Below, one piece after another: positions 46,517 through 55,761 of a stretch of 64,000 nucleotides of DNA. The stretch is from contig NZ_JARJHU010000001.1 in the NCBI RefSeq assembly GCF_029269825.1, positions 659,786 to 723,785 on the forward strand, in the 5' to 3' direction. The DNA comes from Pedobacter sp. JY14-1. GTDB taxonomy: Bacteria; Bacteroidota; Bacteroidia; Sphingobacteriales; Sphingobacteriaceae. The position numbers and the translations under genes are program-made. Within the stretch, counting starts at the first letter, position 1; each line of letters opens with the position of its first letter. The notes beneath the pieces are model-generated. The model worked only from the letters and a program-made list of their open reading frames with translations, made no database searches and had not been told where the DNA came from.

Positions 46517-47641
46517 ATGGAAACCGGCAGTTTATTGGAAAGGGCCTTGCATTTTGATTCGCTGAGCAAGGAAGAGGGCGTGTTTTTATACCATCATGCA
46601 GCTACCGCCGAGCTTGCGTTCGTTGCCAACGAACTACGAAAAAAGCAGGTTCCAAGCGGAAAAGTGACCTGGCAGATCGACCGGAATGTCAATACCACCA
46701 ATGTCTGCATCGCAAACTGCAAATTCTGCAACTTCTTTAGAAGGCCCGGCCATGCCGAGAGTTATATTACCGATATTGAGACCTATAAGGTAAAGATCGA
46801 GGAAACTTTCCGTTACGGAGGCGACCAATTGCTCTTACAGGGTGGCCACCACCCGGACCTCGGACTGGAATTCTATACTACCCTGTTTAAACAACTGAAA
46901 GAGTTGTATCCCGACCTTAAGCTGCATGCCCTCGGCCCGCCCGAGATCGCCCATGTTGCCAAACTTGAAGGCCTGTCGCACACCGAAGTCCTGAAGGCAA
47001 TGAAAGCAGCAGGTATGGACTCTTTACCTGGTGCAGGTGCCGAAATCCTCAATGACCGGGTCCGCCGGCTCATTTCGAAAGGAAAATGCGGCGGCCAGGA
47101 ATGGCTCGATGTCATGCGCGCTGCACATCAATTAGACATTACCACTTCAGCCACCATGATGTTCGGTCATGTGGAAACCATAGAAGAACGCTTCGAACAC
47201 CTGGTATGGATCAGGGAGGTACAAAGTGAAAAACCCGAACATGCCAAAGGTTTCCTGGCCTTCATCCCCTGGCCCTTCCAGGACGACGGCACCTTGCTGA
47301 AACGCCTGAGGGGCATCAGCAACAATGTTACCGCAGATGAATATATCAGGATGATCGCACTCAGCCGTATCATGCTGCCCAACATTAAAAACATACAGGC
47401 CTCATGGCTCACCGTAGGTAAAAACACAGCACAGCTATGCCTGCATGCGGGGGCTAATGATTTCGGCTCCATCATGATCGAGGAAAATGTGGTGTCGGCT
47501 GCCGGGGCACCGCACCGCTTTACTGCAAAAGGGATACAAGCTGCCATCCGGGAGGCCGGATTCGAGCCGCAGCTCCGTGGTCAGCAATACAATTATCGCG
47601 ATTTGCCGGAGCACCTGGAAGAGCAGGTCATCAATTACTGA
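46517..47641 (+). CDS. mqnC: Cyclic dehypoxanthine futalosine synthase (menaquinone pathway)
   Basis: The 374-residue radical-SAM enzyme carries the cluster CIANCKFC (Cys64, Cys68, Cys71), then QLLLQGGHHPDLGLEFY, MDSLPGAGAEIL and TTSATMMFGHVET, all MqnC-like. It makes cyclic DHFL in the futalosine route to menaquinone. The bacterium therefore likely makes menaquinone by this route. MqnE is related but lacks this cluster spacing pattern in my recall; a choice of MqnC is favoured. Confidence 0.9.
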   Translation: METGSLLERALHFDSLSKEEGVFLYHHAATAELAFVANELRKKQVPSGKVTWQIDRNVNTTNVCIANCKFCNFFRRPGHAESYITDIETYKVKIEETFRYGGDQLLLQGGHHPDLGLEFYTTLFKQLKELYPDLKLHALGPPEIAHVAKLEGLSHTEVLKAMKAAGMDSLPGAGAEILNDRVRRLISKGKCGGQEWLDVMRAAHQLDITTSATMMFGHVETIEERFEHLVWIREVQSEKPEHAKGFLAFIPWPFQDDGTLLKRLRGISNNVTADEYIRMIALSRIMLPNIKNIQASWLTVGKNTAQLCLHAGANDFGSIMIEENVVSAAGAPHRFTAKGIQAAIREAGFEPQLRGQQYNYRDLPEHLEEQVINY

Positions 47642-47661
47642 CTTTAACGGACGGAGCGCGC

Positions 47662-47949
47662 TCAGGGAAGGTAAAGCACGGCAAGTTGCGCCCACTCCTT
47701 TTCCAGGGAAACTTCCGGTATCTGCTGTCCGGCCCGGTTGTACCAGTAACCTGCATTCCAGAGATCTCCCTCCTTACGGTGCAGGTAAGCGTGTACATGC
47801 GCAGATTCCCTGTCACCGAGGTGATCGATCAAGTCATGCGCCTTTTTCCAGTTTCCTTTTCTGTCGTACCACAATGCCTGCACATGCAGGGGAAGGTCTG
47901 CGGGCATCAAACTTCCTTCGGTACTTTCGATGAATTCCTGTATACTCAA
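47662..47949 (-). CDS. Conserved small hypothetical protein
   Basis: The 95-residue protein reads ALWYDRKGNWKKAHDLID, then SAHVHAYLHRKEGDLWNAGYWY, a helical layout with two pairs of aromatic and basic residues. I cannot name its family, though I recall similar short proteins in Bacteroidota. It ends 21 bp from the mqnC stop, convergent. Confidence 0.7.
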   Translation of the reverse strand: MSIQEFIESTEGSLMPADLPLHVQALWYDRKGNWKKAHDLIDHLGDRESAHVHAYLHRKEGDLWNAGYWYNRAGQQIPEVSLEKEWAQLAVLYLP

Positions 47950-48154
47950 AATATATCTTCTTAACGCTGAACTGTAAAACTAACGATTTTTGCATTCACC
48001 GCATAAAGTCACACGGCCCCCATCCGGGAGCCGCGTGAATGAGTCAAATAAAACACCAGCCATAGTTTGGATCTTTTATGTGTTTTTTCTCACCACAGGT
48101 AAGTTTGACAGAATAATGTTTCAATACCACTACCAGAAAAACGTCCAAACCAAC

Positions 48155-48183
48155 AAAAAAGAAGGAGGACCTTACGGTCCTCC
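48155..48183 (-). terminator. Terminator of the ferritin-like operon
   Basis: On the minus strand GGAGGACC-GTAA-GGTCCTCC is followed by TTCTTTTTTG: an 8-bp GC-rich stem with a four-base loop and a T-rich run. It lies 47 bp after the ferritin-like stop at 48230. Confidence 0.85.
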
Positions 48184-48229
48184 CCCCAATCTTAAACTTA
48201 ACAACCTTGACTTTTTAAGATCAGATGAT

Positions 48230-49081
48230 CTATTTTTTCAAGAATAAACCAGCAATGTCCAGTACCGCCGTTGAAGTCAGTGGCTCATCGAAAGATTCGA
48301 CGGCTTTCTTCTTGTCCACACCCGAAGCAATTCCAGTGATAGTTATTCCAGCTTGAGCTTCAGTATCCTCTCCCGCATATACAGGATCTACAGCAGGCAC
48401 GCCTGAATCATTGGCTCCTCCGCTGGCACCCAGGCTTATCCAGGGCTTAATGGCAACACCGCCACCATTCAGACCACCGGAACGCATGAACCGGATGTGT
48501 GCCGCGTGACGGGCTTCTACGGAGTGAATCTGAAGCGCCACGGTGAGCACATTATTACCTTTCAATACAGCTGCCTGTCCTTTGTAGGCACGCACGCCAG
48601 TATCTTCAAATGCTTGTGCAACCGCCAGGAAAGTCTGGTAATTGGTATATACATCGGCAAATGCACCGCCAGCAGTAAAGTCAAAGTCAGCATAAGCCAG
48701 TTCTTTTATAGCAGCAGTACCCAATGCACCCTTTAACAGGTCCACATGCGCCTTTTCATGATTCCTGATGGTCGTGATCGCACCTACGGCAGGCGTTCCG
48801 GCGGGTATCAAACCAGGAGCAGCTACTACCGCATGGTTATAAAAATGGTATTCCAGGTACTCCAGGGTAAGCGCATAATTAAGCACGCCTGTAACGTCAG
48901 TAGGAGTCGACTGACCATAAGCTTTCTGGAACAAAGATCCCAGCGCCAGTGGCATTGCCGCAAGCGTAATTTTTTTGCCCATGTCAAAAAAGTCCTTCAT
49001 GGCAGCCCTTCTTGGGCTCAATCTTTCATAGATCTCGCCATCGACCTTTTCTATTTCTTCGAGTATATTTACAATATTCAT
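48230..49081 (-). CDS. Ferritin-like domain protein with export signal
   Basis: The 283-residue product has a Tat-like start (SPRRAAMKDFFDMGKKITLAA... to KAYGQ at about 55) and a ferritin-like four-helix part with EYLEYHFYNHAV, NHEKAHVDLLKGAL and EARHAAHIRFM, whose Glu/His residues can bind two metal ions. This type (PF13668) is extracytoplasmic and of unknown activity. It follows the paralogue at 49102 by 20 bp. Confidence 0.88.
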   Translation of the reverse strand: MNIVNILEEIEKVDGEIYERLSPRRAAMKDFFDMGKKITLAAMPLALGSLFQKAYGQSTPTDVTGVLNYALTLEYLEYHFYNHAVVAAPGLIPAGTPAVGAITTIRNHEKAHVDLLKGALGTAAIKELAYADFDFTAGGAFADVYTNYQTFLAVAQAFEDTGVRAYKGQAAVLKGNNVLTVALQIHSVEARHAAHIRFMRSGGLNGGGVAIKPWISLGASGGANDSGVPAVDPVYAGEDTEAQAGITITGIASGVDKKKAVESFDEPLTSTAVLDIAGLFLKK

Positions 49082-49101
49082 GTCTTTAAGTGTTGATAGG
49101 G

Positions 49102-49818
49102 TTAGAGATTGATCACATTAATTTTAGTCTTCACATACTTAGCCGCGATCGGAAGCACCTTATCAGGCGTAAGTGCTGCATCTAAGCCATCACTATCCTT
49201 AGCACCAAAAGTCGTCAACGTGGTCAGGTCAGCGAAACTTCCGTAAGAAACCAGGTCGCGGACGTAAGAAGCATGACGCGCCTCAACCGAAACGATCTTT
49301 CCGGCGATCAGCAGAAAATTATCATTTTTCAACCGTACACCAGCCCCGTTATAGGCGGCAACACCCAGGTCCTCAAATGCCATCGCCGCAGCCAGCACAC
49401 TGCTGCGCTTGGTGAAATCAATGGAAGAAAAATCAACCTCGAGGCTGCCGATTGCCGAAGTATTCAACGCTTTCTTAAAAAACTCACGGTGTGCAATCTC
49501 ATGAAACTGGATGTCCTGAAAATAAGCCTTCTCATTGGCAGACATATCTGATGGCGGGTTTGAGGCTACCTGCGTATAAAACGCCGCCTCCAATTGTTCC
49601 AGCGCATACGCGTAATTCAAAACACCGAAATCATCTTTAAAGTCGAGCATCACGCCCTCGTATGCGGGAACGTCCCTGTCCCTTTTCTTACATCCCGCTG
49701 CCAGCAGCGCAACACCCGCCGCACCGGCACCTGCATAGCGGAGGAAAGATCTTCTTTGCAGCTGCGCATTAAAAATGCTTTCCTCTTCATGCATCAATTG
49801 TTCTTGTACATTTTTCAT
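49102..49818 (-). CDS. Ferritin-like domain Tat-type lipoprotein
   Basis: The 238-residue paralogue has a twin-arginine start RRSFLRYAG (Arg22, Arg23) and a lipobox LLAAGC (Cys43), so a folded protein is probably exported by Tat and lipidated. The ferritin-like helices carry EQLEAAFYTQVA, FHEIAHREFFKKAL and EARHASYVRDLV. It is first of the pair; the two may form mixed dimers. Metal and substrate are unknown. Confidence 0.88.
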   Translation of the reverse strand: MKNVQEQLMHEEESIFNAQLQRRSFLRYAGAGAAGVALLAAGCKKRDRDVPAYEGVMLDFKDDFGVLNYAYALEQLEAAFYTQVASNPPSDMSANEKAYFQDIQFHEIAHREFFKKALNTSAIGSLEVDFSSIDFTKRSSVLAAAMAFEDLGVAAYNGAGVRLKNDNFLLIAGKIVSVEARHASYVRDLVSYGSFADLTTLTTFGAKDSDGLDAALTPDKVLPIAAKYVKTKINVINL

Positions 49819-49972
49819 AGGATTACTCTTTTTTAGAATAAGTTATTTATTTTTATTGGTGGTTGTTATTATGATATACGAATGATAAACCGAAATGGTT
49901 TTACCCGATTTACTAAAAAGTGAGAAATCACGTTTATTTTGGTAATTTCACAGAAAAAAACACACAACTATA

Positions 49973-50734
49973 GTGAATGCGATCATAGTAGATGATGAAG
50001 AATTTGCCAGGTCTTCCTTGTATTTCCTGCTCCAGGAGCATTGCGGACAGGTCAACATCCTCGGAATAGCCAAGTCGGTAGCAGAAGCCAGGACACTCCT
50101 GCAGCAAAGCGCCGTAGACCTCATCTTCCTCGATATTGCCATGCCCGGCGAAAACGGGTTCGACCTCATCCCCGCAATAAAGCAGGCCGGTGCTTATGTC
50201 ATCTTCACTACCGCTTATGATCAGTATGCATTAAAGGCCATTAAGGCCAACGCCCTCGATTACCTGTTGAAGCCCATCGATATCGATGAGCTTACCGAAG
50301 CGGTCGGCAAGGCAGAAAAAGTGATCGGCGCAAACAAAGGCGAACAGCCGCAGGCAGGCAACCTCCAGAATCTCGCCGCCTCACTTTCCGATAAAGCCGA
50401 GCCCCGGAAAATCAGCCTGCCCAACGGACAGGGCTACAGCCTGGTCAGCATAGATGACATTGTCCATATTGAAGCAGACAGCAATTATTCGGTATTCTAT
50501 TTTACAGGCAGGGAACAGATCACCGTCTCCAAAGTACTGAAGGAATATGAAGAGATCCTTCCACAGGACCAGTTTATCAGGATCCATAAGTCCAGCATCG
50601 TCAATCTTAACTACATCAAAGAATACAATTACCGCAACGGATATGAGGTACTCATGAAAAATGGGGAAAAGATCGCGGTTTCCAGAAGAAGGGCGAGCGA
50701 CCTTGCAGAAAAGCTGCGGATATATACCAGTTAA
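49973..50734 (+). CDS. LytTR response regulator
   Basis: The 253-residue protein starts at a GTG (49973). A receiver domain with LIFLDIAMPGENGFD and YLLKPI is followed by a LytTR DNA-binding domain from about 145 (VHIEADSNYSVFYFT, IRIHKSSIVNLNYIKEY). It is transcribed with the kinase, whose ATG begins directly after its stop. Confidence 0.94.
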   Translation: MNAIIVDDEEFARSSLYFLLQEHCGQVNILGIAKSVAEARTLLQQSAVDLIFLDIAMPGENGFDLIPAIKQAGAYVIFTTAYDQYALKAIKANALDYLLKPIDIDELTEAVGKAEKVIGANKGEQPQAGNLQNLAASLSDKAEPRKISLPNGQGYSLVSIDDIVHIEADSNYSVFYFTGREQITVSKVLKEYEEILPQDQFIRIHKSSIVNLNYIKEYNYRNGYEVLMKNGEKIAVSRRRASDLAEKLRIYTS

Positions 50735-53680
50735 ATGCGCCTGGCCCCGAAACATATCGTCCTGACGATCCTGATTTTATCGGGTACGCTATTGGGCAAC
50801 ATTACCGCTATTGCCCAAACCACCTTCCTCCGCCACTTTACTACCCGAAACGGCCTGCCCAGCAACAATTGCTTTTACACACTTCAGGACTCCAAAGGCT
50901 ATATCTGGGTAGCTACAGATGCCGGCATAAGCCGCTTTGACGGCAGTGTATTTGAGAATTTCTCCGTAGATGACGGCCTGCCCGACAACCAGATATTACA
51001 GATAAAGGAAGACCGCAACGGAAGGATCTGGTTTCTTGCCCTCAACGGACAGCTCAGTTACTTCTGGAACGGAAAGATCTACAACGAGACCAGTGACCAG
51101 CAGTTGCGGCTGCTGAAGTTCAATGCCATCATCGTTTCCTTCTTCCAGGATTCCAGGGGCCGCATCTGGCTGGGCACCAATAAAAACATGCTCATTATGT
51201 GGAATGGCCGGTCCATCATGAAATACATTTCTGCAGACAGCCTCAAACAGTTCATCAATACCTTTGTGCATGAAGACGCTTCAGGAAAAATATGGGCTTA
51301 CAGCTATCGCTGCGCCCGGGTCCTCAAAGGAAAAAATTTTGAGATCGTACCGGGCAGCACCCTGCCCCTTTCCTATAAGACCGCATTGAACATGCAGGAT
51401 GGACGTATGGCTTTCCTGGACCGCCGCGGCCTCAATATCAAGACCGGCAACCGGCAAAAACTCCGCCTCAGGATAGATACTGCTGTTCTGTACCGCGATC
51501 CCGGTTACCTGTATGCAGATAACCAGCACCTCTGGATAGCGAACAGCTCGGGCATCTACCAGATAGACCGCAACGGAGAAACAGCAAGGTACCTCAACGG
51601 CATTTATGCCAGCCAGACGATAAAAGACCTGACAGGAAACATGTGGTTTACCACAAACAACGGGATCTATATGCTGCCCCGTAAGGACGAAAGGCTTTAC
51701 GTAATGAACCGGCAGAACGGCCTGAGCAGCGACGCTGTAAAAAGCATAGCCAAAGACCAGCAAAACCGCCTCTGGCTCGGCCTCGACTACGCAGGCATCA
51801 ACACAGTAAACGTCCGCGACCTGTCCATCGAAGAATTCAGCATCCCTTTCCGGCAAAAATACAACCTGATCAAGCAGCTCAGTTTCGACAGTACCTCAGG
51901 ACTTATGTATTTTGCTTCCGATTATGGGCTGGGCAGGGTGAGCACGGCAAAAGGCCCGCACCACTTCAGCTACCTTCGTGAGGTAAATAATTTTATGTTC
52001 GTGATCAAGGGCTTCAGCATCGGCCCCGGATCAAGCCTGTCCATGGCGCTCTCCTCGGGCGTAGTTACCCTTCCGGACCGCGAAAGGAACTTTGAATTCA
52101 GTTCCGCCTATTACAAGCAGGTTGCGGGTGCCTTCAATAACCGGGCCTACAGCGTATTTTATGACCATAGCGGCAAACTCTGGTTTTCCAATATCAACGG
52201 CCTTTCGGTATACAGCGACAGTACGTTCACCAATTTTTATGAAAAGAGCCCCTTGCTGACACGCCGTATTAACGACATCCAGCAATTGTCAGACGGCTCG
52301 GTCGTACTGGCCACAGATGGCTACGGGCTCATTTATATACGGAACAACAAGATCATCAAAGTCATCACGCAGCGGGACGGGCTGGCAGACAACATCTGTA
52401 AACGTCTTTTTATCAAAGACAATGAAACCTGGTGTGTCACCAACACCGGCATCAACAAGATCTCCCTGAATGGCCGGCGACCCGAGATCGAAAGCTTCGA
52501 ATATGCCAACAGCCTGCTTACCGAAGGGGTAAATGACCTGTATATTGATGAAGACAGGGCCTATTTCGCCACCAACAACGGGCTTGTTTATTTTTCTGTT
52601 TCCCAGACCAAGACCACCAACGCCATACCCAAAGCTTACATCACTTCCATCGTAAACAATAAGGTAAAGCTGCCCCTCAATAAGGAAGTCCATGTACTGG
52701 ATCCTTTCAGCAACAACATCACCTTCTACTACAGCGCCATCGATTTTCAGAGTACAGACATTACTTACCGGTACCGGCTCAAACCCGATGCGGCCTGGAC
52801 GGAAACCAAAAACAGGAGACTGGAATTTTCTTCACTGGAGCCGGGCGCCTACACCTTCGAACTGAGCGCCCGTACCGGAAAAGGAACCTGGAGCCAGCCC
52901 GCAAGCCTTAAGTTTGTCCTGGAACGGCATTTCTGGCAAACCCCCTGGTTCTTCCTCATCCTGCTGACCATTTCGGGACTGGCCCTTTACAAGATAGCCG
53001 TTGTCGTTACCAAGCGGCAAAAAGACAAGGAACAGGAACAGTTGCTGCTCAGGAACAGGATCCTCATGCTGGAACAACGTGCCCTCCAGGCCATGATGAA
53101 CCCCCATTTCGTATTCAATGTCATGAATTCGATACAGCACTACATCAATACTAAAGATACCGCCTCAGCCAACAAGATCCTCACCGGCTTTGCGCGCCTC
53201 ATCCGCAAAAACCTGGAGATCTGTACCAAAAGTTATATTACGCTGGAAGAAGAACTTCAGTACCTGGAGCTGTACCTGAGCCTGGAAAAGAAAAGGTTCG
53301 GAGAAAAATTCAGTTATTCAGTTCAGGTCAGCCCCGATATAGACAGAGAAGATACCCTCATCCCTTCTATGATCCTGCAACCCTACATAGAGAATGCTAT
53401 ATGGCATGGCATCATGCCGAAGGAAGAGGGCGGGAACATCGATATCCGTATCGCGCTGGAAGATAATGACCATCTGCTCATCCAGATCGTTGACAATGGC
53501 ATCGGTATCGAAAATTCACTGCGTGAGAAGAAGGGAGCCCATGTCAGCAAAGGTATGGATCTCACCCGGGAAAGAATAAACCTGCTCAACCAGGTTGCCC
53601 AGAAACCCATACAAATGTCTGTAAAACAAAACGGCCTTTCGGGCACTTTTGTCGCCCTTCGCATACCGCTGGATCAATAA
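50735..53680 (+). CDS. Propeller-sensor LytS-type histidine kinase
   Basis: The 981-residue kinase has a signal peptide, 12 or more two-component regulator propeller repeats (GYIWVATDAGISRFDG, GRIWFLALNG, NRLWLGLDYAG), a Y_Y_Y domain (about 640-720), one membrane span (FFLILLTISGLALYKIAVVV, about 735-755) and a HisKA-7TM-type kinase with MMNPHFVFNVMNSIQHYI and DNGIGIENS. Ligand binding by the periplasmic propeller should control the LytTR partner. This two-gene layout in Bacteroidota often follows nutrient or envelope signals. Confidence 0.93.
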   Translation: MRLAPKHIVLTILILSGTLLGNITAIAQTTFLRHFTTRNGLPSNNCFYTLQDSKGYIWVATDAGISRFDGSVFENFSVDDGLPDNQILQIKEDRNGRIWFLALNGQLSYFWNGKIYNETSDQQLRLLKFNAIIVSFFQDSRGRIWLGTNKNMLIMWNGRSIMKYISADSLKQFINTFVHEDASGKIWAYSYRCARVLKGKNFEIVPGSTLPLSYKTALNMQDGRMAFLDRRGLNIKTGNRQKLRLRIDTAVLYRDPGYLYADNQHLWIANSSGIYQIDRNGETARYLNGIYASQTIKDLTGNMWFTTNNGIYMLPRKDERLYVMNRQNGLSSDAVKSIAKDQQNRLWLGLDYAGINTVNVRDLSIEEFSIPFRQKYNLIKQLSFDSTSGLMYFASDYGLGRVSTAKGPHHFSYLREVNNFMFVIKGFSIGPGSSLSMALSSGVVTLPDRERNFEFSSAYYKQVAGAFNNRAYSVFYDHSGKLWFSNINGLSVYSDSTFTNFYEKSPLLTRRINDIQQLSDGSVVLATDGYGLIYIRNNKIIKVITQRDGLADNICKRLFIKDNETWCVTNTGINKISLNGRRPEIESFEYANSLLTEGVNDLYIDEDRAYFATNNGLVYFSVSQTKTTNAIPKAYITSIVNNKVKLPLNKEVHVLDPFSNNITFYYSAIDFQSTDITYRYRLKPDAAWTETKNRRLEFSSLEPGAYTFELSARTGKGTWSQPASLKFVLERHFWQTPWFFLILLTISGLALYKIAVVVTKRQKDKEQEQLLLRNRILMLEQRALQAMMNPHFVFNVMNSIQHYINTKDTASANKILTGFARLIRKNLEICTKSYITLEEELQYLELYLSLEKKRFGEKFSYSVQVSPDIDREDTLIPSMILQPYIENAIWHGIMPKEEGGNIDIRIALEDNDHLLIQIVDNGIGIENSLREKKGAHVSKGMDLTRERINLLNQVAQKPIQMSVKQNGLSGTFVALRIPLDQ

Positions 53681-53863
53681 AATACCGTTCACTCAAAATT
53701 TCATACCACTTACTAAGTAGGCCATACGGGTCTGACAGATTAGCCTTACAATTGTATTAGAAGTTACAACGAACAAAAGTTTGTAATGCGTTCTTAAAGA
53801 ATTGATACAGATATTTTTCCTAACCTAAAAACTATATCTCAATTCAGGTTTCATTTGTGTGTT

Positions 53864-53902
53864 AAAAAATGGTAAAGTGAATAACTCTACCATTTTTTTT
53901 TG
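53864..53902 (+). terminator. Terminator of the two-component operon
   Basis: AAAAAATGGTA and TACCATTTTTTTTT flank a 13-base loop and end in a run of nine T. It can act on both strands and lies 184 bp after the kinase stop. Confidence 0.75.
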
Positions 53903-53929
53903 CCCAAAAATGATTTTATGCTATTTTTG
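53899..53929 (+). promoter_or_regulatory. Promoter of the acidic small protein
   Basis: TTTG (53899-53902) and TATTTTTG (53922-53929) are 19 bp apart, a full Bacteroidota promoter. The -33 element lies in the T run of the preceding terminator. Transcription should start near 53935, giving a leader of about 67 nt. Confidence 0.6.
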
Positions 53930-54001
53930 ACACAGCAAACAAAGATTTTTGTAATTTTAGATCATCAAATAAACACGTAGGGAAATTATATTTTTTTGTA
54001 A

Positions 54002-54184
54002 ATGAAGACTCCAAAAAAACCAATCAGCAAAAGTCCGGAAGCAGAGCCCGACAACGAACTGGATGACATTCGCGATGAAAAGCCGGCAAAGAAGAATTAT
54101 GATGACGAGGACGATGACTTTGACCTGCCGTTAGATGATTTGGATACCTTCGACAACTTTGATGACGACGACGACGATTACTAA
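54002..54184 (+). CDS. Small, very acidic protein
   Basis: The 60-residue protein starts basic (KTPKKPISKSPE) and ends in a run of Asp: DDEDDDFDLPLDDLDTFDNF and a DDDDDDY end. It is disordered, with no known domain. Own promoter and terminator show that it is a real transcription unit. It may bind metal or a basic partner such as a DNA-binding protein or a ribosome part; this is a guess. Confidence 0.6.
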   Translation: MKTPKKPISKSPEAEPDNELDDIRDEKPAKKNYDDEDDDFDLPLDDLDTFDNFDDDDDDY

Positions 54185-54204
54185 ACACAAATAACCTGAT
54201 CATG

Positions 54205-54233
54205 AAAAGCATCCCCCTGCGGGATGCTTTTTA
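54205..54233 (+). terminator. Terminator of the acidic small protein gene
   Basis: AAAGCATCCC-CCTGC-GGGATGCTTT followed by more T: a 10-bp stem with a five-base loop, 21 bp after the stop. Confidence 0.9.
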
Positions 54234-54268
54234 ATTTAACCCCTATCACACAGCATCCAGACAGCCCT

Positions 54269-55387
54269 ATGACGATCACTTCAGTAAGTACCAGCAAGCA
54301 GGCCCGGCAATTCCTCGACATGGTAAACCCCATTTATAAAGGAGATCCCAACTGGATCAGGCCGCTTGACCAGGATATAGAGGCAGTATTCGACAAAAGG
54401 AAAAATCCATTCTTCACCCACGGACAGTGCGAACGCTGGATACTTGCTGACGATAATGGACATATCATCGGACGCATAGCCGCATTCATCAATGAGAAAA
54501 AAGCATGGCAGTATGAAGTCCCTACGGGCGGCATCGGCTTTTTTGAATGCATAAATGACCAGCACGCTGCCGATATCCTCTTTGAACAGGCTAAAGCCTG
54601 GTTGCAGGGACGGGGTATGCAGGCGGCCGACGGGCCAATCAACTTTGGCGAGAACGACTCCTTCTGGGGCCTGCTCGTGGAAGGCTTTACCCCGCCTTCC
54701 TACGGGATGAACTACCACCCACCTTATTACCACGATCTTTTCCTGAACTACGGCTTTGAAAAGGCATACGAACAGATCACCAATCATTTGTCTGCGCGAA
54801 AGCCCTTTCCGGAAAGATTCACCAAAATCGCCGGCTGGGTAGCCTCCAAACCAGGCTATACGTTCGAGCATTTCTCCCGGAAAAACGCAGGAAAATTTGT
54901 AAAAGACCTTATGGAGATCTATAACGACGGCTGGCAGGGATTCGAAAATTTCGTCCCGATCAAAGAAGAGACCCTAATGGAATCCTTTAAAAAAATGGAA
55001 GCCATTATGGACGAGAAGCTCATCTGGTTTGCTTATGTAAACGGAGAGCCCGCGTCCTTCGTCGTCGTGATCCCCGATGCCAACCAGATGATCAGGGGCT
55101 TCAACGGCAAGCTCGGCCTTATCGAAAAACTCCGGTTTGTATACCGTCGCTGGAAAGGCGTCAACCGCATGCGGGCCATTGTTATGGGTACCAAGACCGC
55201 ATACCAGAAACACGGCCTGGAATCAGCCTTATTCATTAAGTTAAAGGAATATGTATTGCCGCTCAACCGGTATGAGGAGATGGAACTCTCCTGGGTAGGC
55301 GACTTCAACGACAAAATGCTGTCAATACATCATGCAACAGGTGCCACCTTTGGGAAGCGGCACCTGACCATGCGTAAAGTATTTTAA
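54269..55387 (+). CDS. GNAT-like acyltransferase family protein, unknown substrate
   Basis: The 372-residue protein starts MTITSVSTSKQARQF (54269); an upstream ATG at 54224 lies in the terminator of the previous gene and is discarded. The pattern resembles large GNAT-like proteins of Bacteroidota: NPIYKGDPNWIRPLDQD, ADGPINFGENDSFWGLLVEGF, and AVIMGTK-like LRAIVMGTKTAYQ near 320. Substrate unknown. Confidence 0.8.
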   Translation: MTITSVSTSKQARQFLDMVNPIYKGDPNWIRPLDQDIEAVFDKRKNPFFTHGQCERWILADDNGHIIGRIAAFINEKKAWQYEVPTGGIGFFECINDQHAADILFEQAKAWLQGRGMQAADGPINFGENDSFWGLLVEGFTPPSYGMNYHPPYYHDLFLNYGFEKAYEQITNHLSARKPFPERFTKIAGWVASKPGYTFEHFSRKNAGKFVKDLMEIYNDGWQGFENFVPIKEETLMESFKKMEAIMDEKLIWFAYVNGEPASFVVVIPDANQMIRGFNGKLGLIEKLRFVYRRWKGVNRMRAIVMGTKTAYQKHGLESALFIKLKEYVLPLNRYEEMELSWVGDFNDKMLSIHHATGATFGKRHLTMRKVF

Positions 55388-55400
55388 ATAGAGTGAGCTA

Positions 55401-55730
55401 TTATCTTTCCCTGATCTCCTCGTAAAGATCGATCACCTTCTTCTGAAGCTTGATCACCTCTTCCTCACGTTGAGCAAGCTTTTCTTTCAGGCTTGCAATC
55501 TCTTCATTATTGATAGACTGAGGATTTTCTCCTTCTTTGGAGATGATGTCCATTGTTGAAACCTCAAAAAGGTTCGCGATCTGGGCAAGACGGGAAATGT
55601 TAATGTCGGTAATACCGGTCTCGATCTTTGAAAATGCAGGAATGGAAATATTCAGACGTTTCGCCACTTCTCCCTGGCTCCAACCATTTTTTTGGCGCAG
55701 TTGTCTAATGTTCTTACCAATAATGTTCAT
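55401..55730 (-). CDS. XRE-family helix-turn-helix regulator with coiled-coil tail
   Basis: The 109-residue protein has a Cro/CI-type helix-turn-helix (NIRQLRQKNGWSQGEVAKRL, ISIPAFSKIETG) and a C-terminal coiled coil from about 75 (EIASLKEKLAQREEEVIKLQ), which should dimerise it. It lies between the acyltransferase gene and mpl, transcribed in the mpl direction. Confidence 0.9.
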   Translation of the reverse strand: MNIIGKNIRQLRQKNGWSQGEVAKRLNISIPAFSKIETGITDINISRLAQIANLFEVSTMDIISKEGENPQSINNEEIASLKEKLAQREEEVIKLQKKVIDLYEEIRER

Positions 55731-55761
55731 AATTAAAATTTAGGTGCGTTGGTTATTATAC

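Larger units (their letters stand above)
53681..54001. other. Intergenic region with terminator and promoter
   Basis: This 321-bp stretch has no gene. It holds the kinase operon terminator (53864-53902) and the promoter of the acidic small protein (53899-53929). The AT content is higher than in the coding neighbours. Confidence 0.8.

Noticed and set aside
47990..48247. 85-codon plus-strand frame
   Set aside because: It runs through the ferritin-operon terminator and has no protein-like composition.
49919..49930. GTGAGAAATCAC before the LytTR gene, looking like a third Fnr box
   Set aside because: The TGA/TCA halves are 4 bp apart instead of 6, and no TATTT element follows at the right distance.
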